A stretch of DNA of 64,000 nt from Amycolatopsis mongoliensis (GCF_030285665.1 NZ_CP127295.1:3906001-3970000); one strand, 5' to 3'. Numbered from the stretch's first letter, positions 53,999 through 63,426 are shown. The notes: generated from the letters alone by a model not told the origin. Numbers and translations are program-made.

Positions 53999-56900
53999 TT
54001 GCCCCGCACCGCCGCGCCGCCCGTCCTGCGCACCGCGCCCGTTCTGGCCATTGTGGTCTGTCACAACGGGGAGAACTGGCTGCCGCTGGCGCTTTCTTCG
54101 TTGCGCCGCAGCACAGTCCGGCCCCGGCACGTGCTCGCCGTGGACACCGGTTCCACCGACGCGACCCCGCGGCTGCTCGCCGAGGCGGCCGCCGATCCCG
54201 GCCCGGATTCCGCGCCCGTCCTGTCCGGCGTCATCACGCTACCGGGTGACACCGGGTTCGCTGCCGCCGTCGCCGAAGCCGTCGAGCACGCCACCGAGCG
54301 CTGGGGCGACCCCGGTTCGTGGCTGTGGCTGCTGCACGACGACTGCGCGCCCGAGCCCGACTGCCTCGACGAACTGCTGCGCGTCGCGACCAAGACGCCG
54401 TCGGCGACCGTGCTCGGCTCGCTGGGGCTCGACTGGACCGACCCGCGGCTGATCGTCGAAGCGGGCCTGTCCACCGACGCCTCCGGGCACCGCCAGCAGG
54501 TCGCCGCGCTCGGCGAAGAGCCGGCCGAGGTGCTCGCCGTGCCCAGTGCGGGCTCGCTCGTGCGCCGCGACGCCTGGGACGACCTGGGCGGCTTCGACCC
54601 CGATTTCCCGTTGCTGCGCGAGGATCTCGACTTCGGCTGGCGTGCGAACGCCGCCGGCGGGCTGGTCCTCTCCGTGCCGACCGCGCGGGTGCGGCACGCG
54701 CGCGCCGTCACCACCGGGCAGCGCCCGGCGGACGCGGTCGCCGGCCCGCTCGCGGCCGCGAACCGCGCGCACGGGGTGCGGGTGTTCCTCGTGAACTGCT
54801 CGCCGTTTTCCTTCTGGCTGGGGATGATCCGGCTCCCGCTGCTCTCCCTCCTGCGCGCGCTGGCGTTCGTCCTGCTGCGCCGCACCGGGGAAGCGCGGGC
54901 CGAATTCGCCGCCGTGACGTACCTCCTCAGTGGACGCGGCGGATTGCGTGCCGCACGGGCCCGGCGGCGGCGGAATCCGCGGCCGGGCACGATTCGCGGG
55001 CTCTTCACCGGACGCGCGACGCGGTTGCGCAACGCCGTCCGCGCCGGCGTCGTCGGGTTGGTCCGCCGCGGCGTCGAGGAAGACGTCGCGCTCGGGCGCG
55101 TGCCCGAGACCGTCGAGACCGAGTCGGCGTGGGTGACGCCCGAGGCGCTCGACGCGCGCGAGACCCGTCCGGTCGGGCCGGACGCACTGCCCGCGGGCGC
55201 GCTGCGGGGGCTCAGCTCGCGCGGGAACGGGCTGCGCAAGCCGGGCACGCTCGTCGCCGTCACCCTGCCGGAAACCCCGGCGCCCGAACCGGTCTCCGCC
55301 ACCGAAGACACCGAGGCCGTCGCCGAAGAGCCGGAGCTCGTCTTCGTCGAGGTGAACCGCCGACGGGTGCTCGCGGCGACGGTCTTCGCGCCACCGGTGG
55401 TGCTGCTCGTCGTGATGACCGCGCTGGGACTGGTCGTCAACCGCGCCCGGCTCGGCCTCGACCTCTTCGGCGGCAAGCTGCTGCCGGTCGGCGGGCTCGG
55501 CGAACTCTGGTCGTCGTACCTGACGCCGTGGCACGCGGTCGCCGGCGGCACCGGCGCCCCCGCGTCGGCGACGCTGCCGGTGCTCGGCACGCTCGGCGCG
55601 GTGTTCGCGCCGATCGGCGGCCCGGCCGCGCTCGTGGCGATCCTGCTCCTCGGCGACATCCCGCTGGCCGCGCTGAGCGCGTACGCGGCGACGCGGCGGC
55701 TTCGCGTGCGCCGGTGGGTCCGCGCGGTCGTCGCCGCGACCTACGCCCTGCTGCCCGCCGCGACCGCCGGGGTGGCGCAGGGCCGGCTCGACGTCGTCGT
55801 GGTGCACCTGGTGCTGCCGCTCGTGGCCGCGGGCATCGCCGGGCTGCTGGTCCGGGCGGACACCCGCTGGCTGCACGTGTCCGCGCTCTCGGCGTTCGGG
55901 GTGGCACTGCTCGGCGCCTTCTCGCCGCTGGCGCACGGGCTCGCGCTCGCCGGGCTGCTGATCGGGTTCGTGGTGCTGCCCGCGCCGACCGGGCTGGCGC
56001 GGCGGATCGCGTCCGTCGGCATCGTGGTGCTGCTGCCGCTGGCGTTGCTGCTGCCGTGGCCGACGGTGCTGCTGCGGCACCCGGAGCTGCTGGTGCAGGG
56101 CCTCGGCGGCGCGGCTTCGGCGGTGTCCGGCACCGACCTGGCCGGGCTCGACCCGGGCGGGCCGGGCGCGTGGCCGATCGGTGTCGCGGTGATCGCGGCG
56201 GCGCTGGTGGCACTCGTCGTCCGCCCGACGAAGCTCGCGGCGGGCGGGCTCGCCCTGGCCGCACTGGGCGCGGGCGGGCTGGTCCTCGTCCGGCCGGTCA
56301 CGGCGACGCCGATGCAGGGTGGATCACCCGCCCACGGCTACGCGGGCGTGCCGCTGCTGATCGTCGGCGCCGGGCTGCTGTGGGTCGTGCTCGGCTCGTG
56401 GCAGCGCGGCGGCTCGGCCGGGGTGCCGTCGCCGTGGCTGCCGAAGGTGTTCGCGGTCGCCGGGGTCGTGGTGTTCCTCGCGTCGGCGGCCGGCGCGGTG
56501 CTCGTCGGCGGCCAGGGGCCACTTCGCGCGGGCGACCGGCCTTCGCTCGCCCCCGAGGTGTCCGCGGAGTTGTCGGCGTCCGGCCGGTCGGTGCTCGACC
56601 TCGCGACGGATGCGACCCGCCAGATCGGCGGCCGCCTGCCGCACTACGGCGACGACGAACTGGCCCCGACGCCCGGCACCCCGGCCCGGCTGGCGGCGTG
56701 GCGCCGCGACCTCGGCCAGGGCGACGCGGCGGCGGTCCAGCGCGCGTTCGCCGCCGCGGCCGCCGCGGGGGTGCAGTTCGTGGTGCTGCCGCCGGGGGTG
56801 GACCCGCAGGCGTACTTGCCGTTGGCGAAGGACCTGGTCTCGGTGGGCGCGCCGACGTCCGACGGCCGCGGCGTGCTGCGCCTGCTCCCGCCGGCCGGAC

Positions 56901-57271
56901 AGGTGATCTTGATCTCGCCGGAGCAGGCGAAGGCGGCGGTGACGGGCGGCGGCGCGCCCGGGAACGCGCCGGGCGTGGCGCCGGTCCAGGCGGGGCTGCC
57001 GGACGTGCGGGTCCGCGTTTCGGACGGGCCGACCGGGCGGCTCCTGGTCCTCTCGGCGGAGCAGGAAGCGGGCTGGAAGGCGTCGGTGGGCGGCAAGAGC
57101 GTCCCGATCGTGCCGGCGTGGGGGCACCAGGTGGCGGTGTCGGTGCCGCCGGCGTCGTCCGAGGTGACGGTCGAGTTCCCGGGGACGGAACGCAACCTGC
57201 TGCTGCTGGCCCAGCTGGCGGCGGTGCTGTTCACGCTGCTGACGGCGGTCCCGGCCCGGCGCCGCCCCTGA
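53999..57271 (+). CDS. Large membrane glycosyltransferase (GT2 head, multi-helix body)
   Basis: This 1090-residue protein has a cytoplasmic GT2 domain (about 15-270; V-V-C-H-N-G-E-N-W, D-T-G-S-T-D-A-T, H-D-D-C-A-P, and L-R-E-D-L-D-F-G-W). About 460-860 is a region of roughly 12 membrane helices, then an outside C-terminal domain rich in Ala and Val. This layout suits making a lipid-linked or cell-wall glycan, with transfer across the membrane. It lies between whiB2 and the mannose genes, where M. tuberculosis has no such gene. TTG start at 53999, with GGAG 7 nt upstream. The sugar is not known. Confidence 0.85.
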   Translation: MPRTAAPPVLRTAPVLAIVVCHNGENWLPLALSSLRRSTVRPRHVLAVDTGSTDATPRLLAEAAADPGPDSAPVLSGVITLPGDTGFAAAVAEAVEHATERWGDPGSWLWLLHDDCAPEPDCLDELLRVATKTPSATVLGSLGLDWTDPRLIVEAGLSTDASGHRQQVAALGEEPAEVLAVPSAGSLVRRDAWDDLGGFDPDFPLLREDLDFGWRANAAGGLVLSVPTARVRHARAVTTGQRPADAVAGPLAAANRAHGVRVFLVNCSPFSFWLGMIRLPLLSLLRALAFVLLRRTGEARAEFAAVTYLLSGRGGLRAARARRRRNPRPGTIRGLFTGRATRLRNAVRAGVVGLVRRGVEEDVALGRVPETVETESAWVTPEALDARETRPVGPDALPAGALRGLSSRGNGLRKPGTLVAVTLPETPAPEPVSATEDTEAVAEEPELVFVEVNRRRVLAATVFAPPVVLLVVMTALGLVVNRARLGLDLFGGKLLPVGGLGELWSSYLTPWHAVAGGTGAPASATLPVLGTLGAVFAPIGGPAALVAILLLGDIPLAALSAYAATRRLRVRRWVRAVVAATYALLPAATAGVAQGRLDVVVVHLVLPLVAAGIAGLLVRADTRWLHVSALSAFGVALLGAFSPLAHGLALAGLLIGFVVLPAPTGLARRIASVGIVVLLPLALLLPWPTVLLRHPELLVQGLGGAASAVSGTDLAGLDPGGPGAWPIGVAVIAAALVALVVRPTKLAAGGLALAALGAGGLVLVRPVTATPMQGGSPAHGYAGVPLLIVGAGLLWVVLGSWQRGGSAGVPSPWLPKVFAVAGVVVFLASAAGAVLVGGQGPLRAGDRPSLAPEVSAELSASGRSVLDLATDATRQIGGRLPHYGDDELAPTPGTPARLAAWRRDLGQGDAAAVQRAFAAAAAAGVQFVVLPPGVDPQAYLPLAKDLVSVGAPTSDGRGVLRLLPPAGQVILISPEQAKAAVTGGGAPGNAPGVAPVQAGLPDVRVRVSDGPTGRLLVLSAEQEAGWKASVGGKSVPIVPAWGHQVAVSVPPASSEVTVEFPGTERNLLLLAQLAAVLFTLLTAVPARRRP

Positions 57272-57274
57272 CCG

Positions 57275-57363
57275 GAGCGCCCCAATGTGGCGTTGGTTGC
57301 GTCAGACGCACCGAACGCCACATTGGGTGCGTGGGGCGCACCGAACGCCACATTGGGGCGCTC
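57275..57363. repeat. Class II modular palindromic element, copy D
   Basis: Two mini-hairpins (TGCGTCAGACGCA, TGCGTGGGGCGCA) with a 30-bp step between GAGCGCCCCAATG and CATTGGGGCGCTC. The outermost bases pair as in copy A but with G/C instead of A/T. It lies between convergent genes. Confidence 0.88.
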
Positions 57364-57378
57364 GGGACCCTGCCCCCG

Positions 57379-57843
57379 CTACTCGCCTTCGATGACGTCC
57401 GGCTCCACGCCGAGGTAGCCGGCCACCTGCTCGACCAGCACGTCGTGCACCAGGTCGGCCAGCTCCGACGGATCCTTCGCCCGCGCCTCCAGCGGCCGCC
57501 GGTACAGCACGATCCGCGCGCGCGTCGGCATCCCGGTCCGGTCCACCCCCGCCGGCACCAGCCTCGACAGCGGCACCGCGCCGTCGTGCAGCACGCCGTC
57601 GGACGGCGCCCGGCCGTTCTCCCGCACCTCGGGCACGTCGTCGACCGCGACGTCGAGCTTCGTCAGCTCGTGGCGCCACCGGGCTTCGATCGGTTCCAGC
57701 GCGTCGAGCACCAGCGCGTCGAACCGCTCCGCGCGGCTCGCGGCGGCGGGCAGGGTCGCCGGGTACAGCGTCCCGCGCAGGCCCCGGCCGTGCCGGTCCC
57801 GTCGCGAGCGCCGCCGCTGTCGGTAGTCACGAGCCGTCGCCAC
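57379..57843 (-). CDS. Metallopeptidase-family protein without the HExxH motif (Rv3259 position)
   Basis: This 154-residue protein resembles minimal zincin peptidases (COG3824) in length and general pattern (R-I-V-L-Y-R-R-P-L-E then a helix before the C-terminus). Where catalytic members have H-E-x-x-H, this one reads V-E-Q-V-A, with the Glu kept but both His lost. It is therefore probably not an active protease. A TAGACT box lies 6 nt before the GTG, so the transcript may be leaderless. It is divergent from the DUF3499 gene. The family call depends on recall and is moderate. Confidence 0.7.
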   Translation of the reverse strand: MATARDYRQRRRSRRDRHGRGLRGTLYPATLPAAASRAERFDALVLDALEPIEARWRHELTKLDVAVDDVPEVRENGRAPSDGVLHDGAVPLSRLVPAGVDRTGMPTRARIVLYRRPLEARAKDPSELADLVHDVLVEQVAGYLGVEPDVIEGE

Positions 57844-57849
57844 TCCGGA

Positions 57850-57855
57850 AGTCTA
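57850..57855 (-). promoter_or_regulatory. -10 hexamer for the metallopeptidase-like gene (leaderless)
   Basis: TAGACT on the minus strand, 6 nt before the GTG at 57843. Confidence 0.4.
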
Positions 57856-57908
57856 TGCGGTCGGCGGGTCGCAGCGCGTGTCGCTCCTACTAGCTTGCGG
57901 CGACGCGC

Positions 57909-57914
57909 TATCGT
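57909..57914 (+). promoter_or_regulatory. -10 hexamer for the DUF3499 gene (leaderless)
   Basis: TATCGT ends 8 nt before the GTG at 57923. With the divergent box at 57850-57855 it leaves a promoter region of under 80 bp for both genes. Confidence 0.4.
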
Positions 57915-57922
57915 TTCCGACC

Positions 57923-58276
57923 GTGCGGAGCGTACGGAAGTGTTCGCGTACCGGCTGTCTCGAGCCGGCTGTGGCCACGCTGACGTATGCCTACAGCGAC
58001 TCCACCGCCGTCGTCGGCCCCCTGGCCACCGCTTCCGAGCCGCATTCGTACGACCTCTGCGAGGCCCACGCGCTGCGGCTGACCGTCCCCAAGGGCTGGG
58101 AAGTCGTCCGGCACGAAGGCGCCTTCGCCGCGCCGGACCCGTCGGCCGACGAGCTGACGGCGCTGGCCGAGGCCGTGCGCGAGGCCGGCCGCCCCGGCAA
58201 GCCGGCCCCCGCGCCCGAGCCGGAAGGCCCCTCCGGGCGCCGCGGCCACCTCCGGGTCCTGCCCGGCCGCGCCTGA
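57923..58276 (+). CDS. DUF3499 protein (Rv3258c position)
   Basis: This 117-residue protein has C-S-R-T-G-C near the start and L-C-E-A-H in the middle, which form a likely zinc site, then a Pro-rich tail. The DUF3499 family is confined to actinobacteria and always near manB. Function is unknown. The GTG at 57923 fits the family N-terminus V-R-S-V-R-K-C-S-R and the leaderless promoter. Confidence 0.88.
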   Translation: MRSVRKCSRTGCLEPAVATLTYAYSDSTAVVGPLATASEPHSYDLCEAHALRLTVPKGWEVVRHEGAFAAPDPSADELTALAEAVREAGRPGKPAPAPEPEGPSGRRGHLRVLPGRA

Positions 58277-58356
58277 ACGCGTAACCCACCACCGCCGCCG
58301 GTAGGCTTTCCGCGCGGCGCAGCGGGCGCCGGGACGACTATTCGCGGGGAGACGGC

Positions 58357-59712
58357 GTGCCAGACCTTTCGGGCATCGTGAAGGCCTACGACATTCGCGG
58401 CGTGGTCGGCGAGCAGCTCGACGCGGCGCTCGTCCGCGACTTCGGCGCCGCGTTCGCCCTGCTCATCAAGCCGGAGGCGCCGGCGGTGGTGATCGGGCAC
58501 GACATGCGCGACTCGTCGCCGGGCCTGGCGGCGGCCTTCGCCGACGGCGTGACCTCGCAGGGCCTCGACGTCGTGAGCATCGGGCTGGCCAGCACCGACC
58601 AGCTCTACTTCGCCTCGGGTTCGCTGAACCTGCCGGGCGCGATGTTCACCGCGAGCCACAACCCGGCCAAGTACAACGGCATCAAGATGTGCCGCGCCGG
58701 CGCCTCGCCGGTCGGCCAGGACACCGGGCTCGCCGAGATCCGCGACACCGTCGAGCAGGGCGTGCCGGAGTTCGAAGGCCAGCGGGGCACCACGAGCGAG
58801 CGGGACGTGCTCGCCGACTACGCGGCCTACCTGCGCAACCTCGTCGACCTGTCCGGCAGCCGGCCGCTGAAGATCGTCGTCGACGCCGGCAACGGCATGG
58901 GCGGGCACACCGTCCCCACCGTCTTCGACGGGCTGCCCATCGAGGTCGTCCCGATGTACTTCGAGCTCGACGGCAGCTTCCCGAACCACGAGGCCAACCC
59001 GCTGGACCCGGCGAACATCGTCGACCTGCAGGCGAAGGTGCGCGAGGTCGGCGCGGACGCGGGCGTGGCCTTCGACGGCGACGCCGACCGCTGCTTCATC
59101 GTCGACGAGCGCGGCGAGCCGGTTTCGCCGAGCGCGATCACCGCGCTGGTCGCCGTCCGCGAGCTGGCGAAGGACCCGGGCGGCACGATCATCCACAACC
59201 TGATCACGTCCAAGGGCGTGCCGGAGATCGTCGCCGAGCACGGCGGCAAGCCGGTCCGCACCCGCGTCGGGCACTCGTTCATCAAGGCCGAGATGGCCCG
59301 CACCGGTGCCATCTTCGGCGGCGAGCACTCCGCGCACTACTACTTCCGCGACTTCTGGCGGGCCGACACCGGCATGCTGGCGGCGCTGCACGTGCTCGCC
59401 GCCCTCGGTGAGCAGAACGGGCCGCTGTCCGAGCTGACCAGCGCGTACTCGCGCTACGCGGCCTCGGGCGAGATCAACTCGACCGTGGACGACCAGGTCG
59501 CGAAGATGATGGCCGTCAAGGACAGCTTCGGCACCCGCTCCGGCGTCGAGCTCGACGAGCTCGACGGCCTGACCGTGCAGCTGCCGGGCGGCGCGTGGTT
59601 CAACCTGCGCCCGTCGAACACCGAACCGCTGCTCCGGCTGAACGTCGAAGCCGCGAACGCCGAGGCCGTGCAAGGGCTGGTGGACGAAGTACTCGCGATC
59701 ATCCGCAGCTGA
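58357..59712 (+). CDS. manB: Phosphomannomutase / phosphoglucomutase
   Basis: This 451-residue enzyme interconverts mannose-6-phosphate and mannose-1-phosphate. Ser100 in T-A-S-H-N-P is the phospho-serine, D-G-D-A-D-R (240-245) binds magnesium, and G-E-H-S-A-H-Y and R-P-S-N-T-E-P give the sugar and phosphate loops. With ManA it supplies GDP-mannose for mannolipids. GGGGAGA precedes the GTG. The Trm112-like gene follows 89 bp later. Confidence 0.96.
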   Translation: MPDLSGIVKAYDIRGVVGEQLDAALVRDFGAAFALLIKPEAPAVVIGHDMRDSSPGLAAAFADGVTSQGLDVVSIGLASTDQLYFASGSLNLPGAMFTASHNPAKYNGIKMCRAGASPVGQDTGLAEIRDTVEQGVPEFEGQRGTTSERDVLADYAAYLRNLVDLSGSRPLKIVVDAGNGMGGHTVPTVFDGLPIEVVPMYFELDGSFPNHEANPLDPANIVDLQAKVREVGADAGVAFDGDADRCFIVDERGEPVSPSAITALVAVRELAKDPGGTIIHNLITSKGVPEIVAEHGGKPVRTRVGHSFIKAEMARTGAIFGGEHSAHYYFRDFWRADTGMLAALHVLAALGEQNGPLSELTSAYSRYAASGEINSTVDDQVAKMMAVKDSFGTRSGVELDELDGLTVQLPGGAWFNLRPSNTEPLLRLNVEAANAEAVQGLVDEVLAIIRS

Positions 59713-59801
59713 CCTCGCCCACGGTGGAGGGCGGGCTTCCGGGCCCAACTGTGTCCGGAAGGTGCCCTTCACCACACCTCACCGCGTGGTATGGAGGAAC
59801 C

Positions 59802-60023
59802 ATGGCCATCACGCTCGACGCCCAGCTCCTCGAGATCCTGGCGTGCCCGTCGCCCGATCACGCCCCGTTGCGCCCCGGGGCACCGGACGACCCCGAGGCC
59901 GACGCACTGACGTGTACCGAGTGCGGCCGGGTGTACCCGGTCCGTGACGGGATCCCGGTGCTGCTCCTCGACGAAGCCCGGATTCCCGGCGACAGCGGAA
60001 ATTCCGATGCCGACAGTGCTTGA
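59802..60023 (+). CDS. Trm112-family zinc-ribbon protein, 73 aa
   Basis: A small zinc-ribbon protein with L-E-I-L-A-C-P, a longer insert than usual, then C-T-E-C-G-R-V-Y-P-V-R-D-G-I-P-V-L-L. The first Cys pair is replaced by a single Cys (A-C-P-S-P-D-H), where a His may serve as ligand. Trm112 proteins usually activate methyltransferases. Strong GGAGG site at 59794. It overlaps the next gene by 17 bp. Confidence 0.9.
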   Translation: MAITLDAQLLEILACPSPDHAPLRPGAPDDPEADALTCTECGRVYPVRDGIPVLLLDEARIPGDSGNSDADSA

Positions 60024-61101
60024 CGACTCGCTGCTCGACGACCCCGCGCGGCTGGCCGAGGCCGACAGCGCGGGGCTGCTCCGGGCCGCCGCGATGGCCG
60101 GCGCCCAGGTGCGCGCGACCGCCGAGAGCGCCGCCGAGCTCGAGCTGGCCGAGCGGCTCGACGTGGGCCGCCCGCGCGCCGTCGTGCTGATCGACCGGCC
60201 GGGCGTGAGCCGGACGCTCACCCGGCTGCTCGCGGCGCTGCTGGCGCCGTCGTGCCCGGTGCCGGTCGTCGTGGCCGAGGTGGTGCCGAGCTGGATCGGC
60301 GCGCTCGACGTCGTCTTCGCGCACACCGACGACCCCGGCGACCGCGAGCTGGCTGCGTCGCTGGAGCGTGCCGCGCGCTTCGGCGCTTCGGTGGTGCTCT
60401 CCGCGCCGGCCGAAGGCCCGGTCGCGGCCGCTGTGGCGGGCAAGGGCGTGCTGCTGACGCCGCGCATCCCGGTGCCGCCGGAACTGGCGTTCCCGCGCGG
60501 CCTGGCCGCGGGGCTGCTCACCGCGAACGCGCTGGGCCTGCTGATCTCCGACGTCCAGGTGCTGGCCGACCAGCTCGACCTGGAGGCCGAGAAGGACTAC
60601 CTGGCCCGGGATTCGTTCGCGAACCCGGCCAAGGCGCTCGCCCTGCGGGTCGCCGACCGCGTGCCGCTGCTGTGGGGGCTGGACCCCGTCGCGGTCGCCG
60701 TCGGCGAGCACGCTGCGCACGCGTTCGCCGCCCATGCGGCTACTGTGTGCGACGTCGAAGACTTTCGTCAGGCACTGGCGCGCCCCGCATTGCGGCGGGC
60801 GGCGCAATCAAGTGGCGCGGAGCGTGACATCTTCGCCGATCCGGACGATCCATCAGGTGACATCCCCACCCGGGTGCTGCTCCTCTCGGTGCGGACCGGT
60901 CCGGCCACGGACGCGGCGCGCTACCAAGCCGAGGATCTGCTGCCCGGGGCGGACGTCATCGCCCCGGCCGAGGAGATCGAGGCCGACGAAATCGTGCGGG
61001 CCGCGGTGCTGGCGCTGCGGTTCGAACTGGCGGCGGTCTATCTCGGGCTGGCGGCGGGCAGCATCGGCGGCGCGGGCCGCTTCGAGCCCGTGACGGCGTG
61101 A
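60007..61101 (+). CDS. SIS-domain, TobH-like protein (Rv3256c position)
   Basis: This 364-residue protein lies between manB and manA, where the recalled neighbour is Rv3256c (TobH family). It has the alpha/beta pattern of sugar isomerase (SIS) domains, with L-I-D-R-P-G-V-S and V-P-V-V-V-A-E near the middle of the first half. It may isomerise or bind a sugar phosphate, but no catalytic residues are certain. The ATG lies inside the Trm112 gene (17-bp overlap), which implies coupling. Confidence 0.85.
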   Translation: MPTVLDDSLLDDPARLAEADSAGLLRAAAMAGAQVRATAESAAELELAERLDVGRPRAVVLIDRPGVSRTLTRLLAALLAPSCPVPVVVAEVVPSWIGALDVVFAHTDDPGDRELAASLERAARFGASVVLSAPAEGPVAAAVAGKGVLLTPRIPVPPELAFPRGLAAGLLTANALGLLISDVQVLADQLDLEAEKDYLARDSFANPAKALALRVADRVPLLWGLDPVAVAVGEHAAHAFAAHAATVCDVEDFRQALARPALRRAAQSSGAERDIFADPDDPSGDIPTRVLLLSVRTGPATDAARYQAEDLLPGADVIAPAEEIEADEIVRAAVLALRFELAAVYLGLAAGSIGGAGRFEPVTA

Positions 61102-61149
61102 GACCCGCCGAGCGCTGGCCCCGGCCGGCGCCGAAGGAGTGGAGTTGAG

Positions 61150-62385
61150 GTGACAGTGGAGCTGCTGCGCAACGCGGTGCGGCCCTACGCCTGGGGATCG
61201 CGGACGGCGATCCCCGAGCTGCTGGGCCGTCCGGTACCCGCGCCGCACCCCGAGGCCGAACTGTGGATGGGGGCCCACCCGGGTGACCCGTCGCACGTCA
61301 TCGGCCCCGACGGGACCGAGCGGAGCCTGCTCGAGCTGGTCGACACCGACCCGGTGCGGCAGCTCGGCGAGCGGTGCGCGAAGCGGTGGGGCGGGCGGCT
61401 GCCGTTCCTGCTGAAGATCCTCGCGGCGGAGGAGCCGCTGTCGATGCAGGCGCACCCGTCGGCGGCCCAGGCCGCGGAGGGGCACGCCCGCGAGGAGCGG
61501 CTGGGCATCCCGCGGGACGCGGCGAACCGCAACTACCCGGACCCGACGGCGAAGCCGGAGCTGGTCTGCGCGCTGACGGAGTTCCACGCGCTGGCCGGGT
61601 TCCGCGAGCCGGGCCGCACGGTGAAGCTGCTTAAGGCGATCGAGACGCCCGGGCTGGCGAAGTACACCGGGCTGCTGGAGGTCCAGCCGGACCCGTCCGG
61701 GCTGCGGGCGCTGTTCACGACGTGGATCACGTTGCCGCAGCCGTCGCTCGACTCGCTTCTGCCGGAGGTGCTGGACGCCTGCGTCCGGCACGTCCAGGAG
61801 CACGGCGAGTTCGCGGTCGAGTGCCGGACGATCCTGGAGCTCGGCGAAACGCACCCGCGGGACGCGGGCGTGCTGGCGGCGCTGCTGCTGAACCGGCTGA
61901 CGCTGCGCGCGGGCGAGGCGATCTACCTGCCGGCCGGCAACCTGCACCTGTACCTGCACGGCACGGCCGTGGAGATCCTGGCGAACTCGGACAACATCCT
62001 GCGGTGCGGCCTGACACCGAAGCACGTGGATGTCCCGGAGCTGCTGCGCGTGGTCGACTTCGCGTGCGGCGAAATGCCGGTCCAGTGCGGCGACACCGGT
62101 GGCCGGGTGGCGGTGTACCGGACCGACGCGCCGGAGTTCGAGCTTTCGCGCGTCGAGTGGGCTTCGGGCCAGGACGACGAGATCTCGGTCGACAGCGTGG
62201 GCCCGCAGATCCTGCTGTGCACGGCAGGCGACCTGCTCGTGACGGCCGACGACGGCGAGAAGGTCGAGCTGCGGCGGGGTCAGTCGGTGTGGTTGCCGGC
62301 GGCGGACCCGCCGGTGCACGTGCGTCCACTGGACGGCGCGCGGACCCAGCTGTTCCGGGCGACCGTGGGAACCTGCGAGGACTGA
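61150..62385 (+). CDS. manA: Mannose-6-phosphate isomerase, class I
   Basis: This 411-residue zinc enzyme converts fructose-6-phosphate to mannose-6-phosphate, the entry to GDP-mannose. Zinc ligands are in M-Q-A-H-P-S, K-P-E-L and N-L-H-L-Y; the catalytic Arg lies further on. The N-terminus N-A-V-R-P-Y-A-W-G-S is the type I pattern. GTG start 48 bp after the TobH-like gene, in the same operon as manB. Confidence 0.95.
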   Translation: MTVELLRNAVRPYAWGSRTAIPELLGRPVPAPHPEAELWMGAHPGDPSHVIGPDGTERSLLELVDTDPVRQLGERCAKRWGGRLPFLLKILAAEEPLSMQAHPSAAQAAEGHAREERLGIPRDAANRNYPDPTAKPELVCALTEFHALAGFREPGRTVKLLKAIETPGLAKYTGLLEVQPDPSGLRALFTTWITLPQPSLDSLLPEVLDACVRHVQEHGEFAVECRTILELGETHPRDAGVLAALLLNRLTLRAGEAIYLPAGNLHLYLHGTAVEILANSDNILRCGLTPKHVDVPELLRVVDFACGEMPVQCGDTGGRVAVYRTDAPEFELSRVEWASGQDDEISVDSVGPQILLCTAGDLLVTADDGEKVELRRGQSVWLPAADPPVHVRPLDGARTQLFRATVGTCED

Positions 62386-62484
62386 CGCACTTCTGTGTGC
62401 GTTCCGTGTGGTGCCGTTCTCCACTATCGCTCGTAGGGGTGGTTGTTACGCCCCTTCGTGTCGATTTTCGAGGAGAACGAGCTT

Positions 62485-63036
62485 GTGACTTCCTATCCCG
62501 ATGCCGCGACCGGGCTTCCCCAGCCTGCCCCGGTCGCGGTGCCGTCCCGGCCCGGAGCGCTGCTGGCGCTGGTGGGGGTGGCCGTGGTGTCGGCGCTGGC
62601 CGCGATCGTCGACGGGGTGCTGTACTTCGTCGGCGGCCGGGACATGGCGCTGGACGTCGCGGCGGAGACGATCGCGACGATCACCGGCGCTTCGGCGGAC
62701 TCGGTGAAGGCCGACGGCGGCGCGCTGCTGGACGCGGCCCTGGACGAGGTACAGAGCACGCTCCAGGTGCGCGGAGCGGTGGCCGTCTTCTTCGGTGTGG
62801 TGCTGCTGCTGTGGGGGCTGCTGGCCTTGCGCGGCGCGGTCTGGGTGCGCGTGCTGCTGACGCTGGCGGCGCTGGCCAACGCGAGCGTGGGGTTGAGGCT
62901 GGCGACCGACATCGAGGGTGGCACCGCCGCGATCCGCGGGGTGGCTTGGCTCACGGTGGTGACCGGCCTGGTGGTCGTGGCGCTGACGTGGCTGCCGGTG
63001 ATCAACCGGTACGCGCGGGCTCGCAAGGGCCGATAG
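62485..63036 (+). CDS. Membrane protein, 183 aa, function unknown
   Basis: A membrane protein with about four helices and a 45-residue loop after the first (D-M-A-L-D-V-A-A-E-T-I-A-T-I) that is probably outside. The front 20 residues are Pro-rich. The GTG at 62485 follows AGGAG at 62471; a longer frame begins 42 bp upstream. It lies 99 bp after manA and may share its transcript. I do not recognise the family. Confidence 0.78.
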   Translation: MTSYPDAATGLPQPAPVAVPSRPGALLALVGVAVVSALAAIVDGVLYFVGGRDMALDVAAETIATITGASADSVKADGGALLDAALDEVQSTLQVRGAVAVFFGVVLLLWGLLALRGAVWVRVLLTLAALANASVGLRLATDIEGGTAAIRGVAWLTVVTGLVVVALTWLPVINRYARARKGR

Positions 63037-63426
63037 CTCCCTGGGGGTGACGCCGGTCGGTCGCGCCCGGCGTCCGTGGGCTGGGGTGGTGCCGTGAGGG
63101 GGCGGCACCACCCCGTTTCGCTGTGAGAGGGGAACTGCGCGGGGCGGGGGACAACCGGGTCGGGGGGCGCCGGTTGTCGGGCCAGGGCGGGGGCTCGCCG
63201 GAGGGGTGCCGTCGGTGGTGCTGGCAGAGGGCCGTACGGCCGGGTGGTCAGGCAGGTTCGGTGAGGGTGGAGGGCGATCACCGAAGGCTCGTGCCGGTTC
63301 GCCCGGCGCGGCCTGGGCTGGTGCTTTGCCAGGTGGGGACGAGGGGTGCCCACCTGGCAAAGCGGCCGGTTGTCGGACCGAGTCGGTGAGGGCGGTCACC
63401 TGCTCGTCAGAGGGCGTTCCCGGCGG
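63037..63426. other. 390-bp gap without genes
   Basis: Only GC-rich, non-coding sequence with no family signal in any frame. It holds the strong hairpin at 63323-63363 and two copies of CCGGTTGTCGG (about 63171 and 63365) of unknown meaning. Confidence 0.5.
63323..63363. terminator. Convergent terminator hairpin
   Basis: GCTTTGCCAGGTGGG pairs with CCCACCTGGCAAAGC (15-bp perfect stem) around an 11-nt loop. It lies between the convergent membrane protein gene and the TPR gene. Confidence 0.8.
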
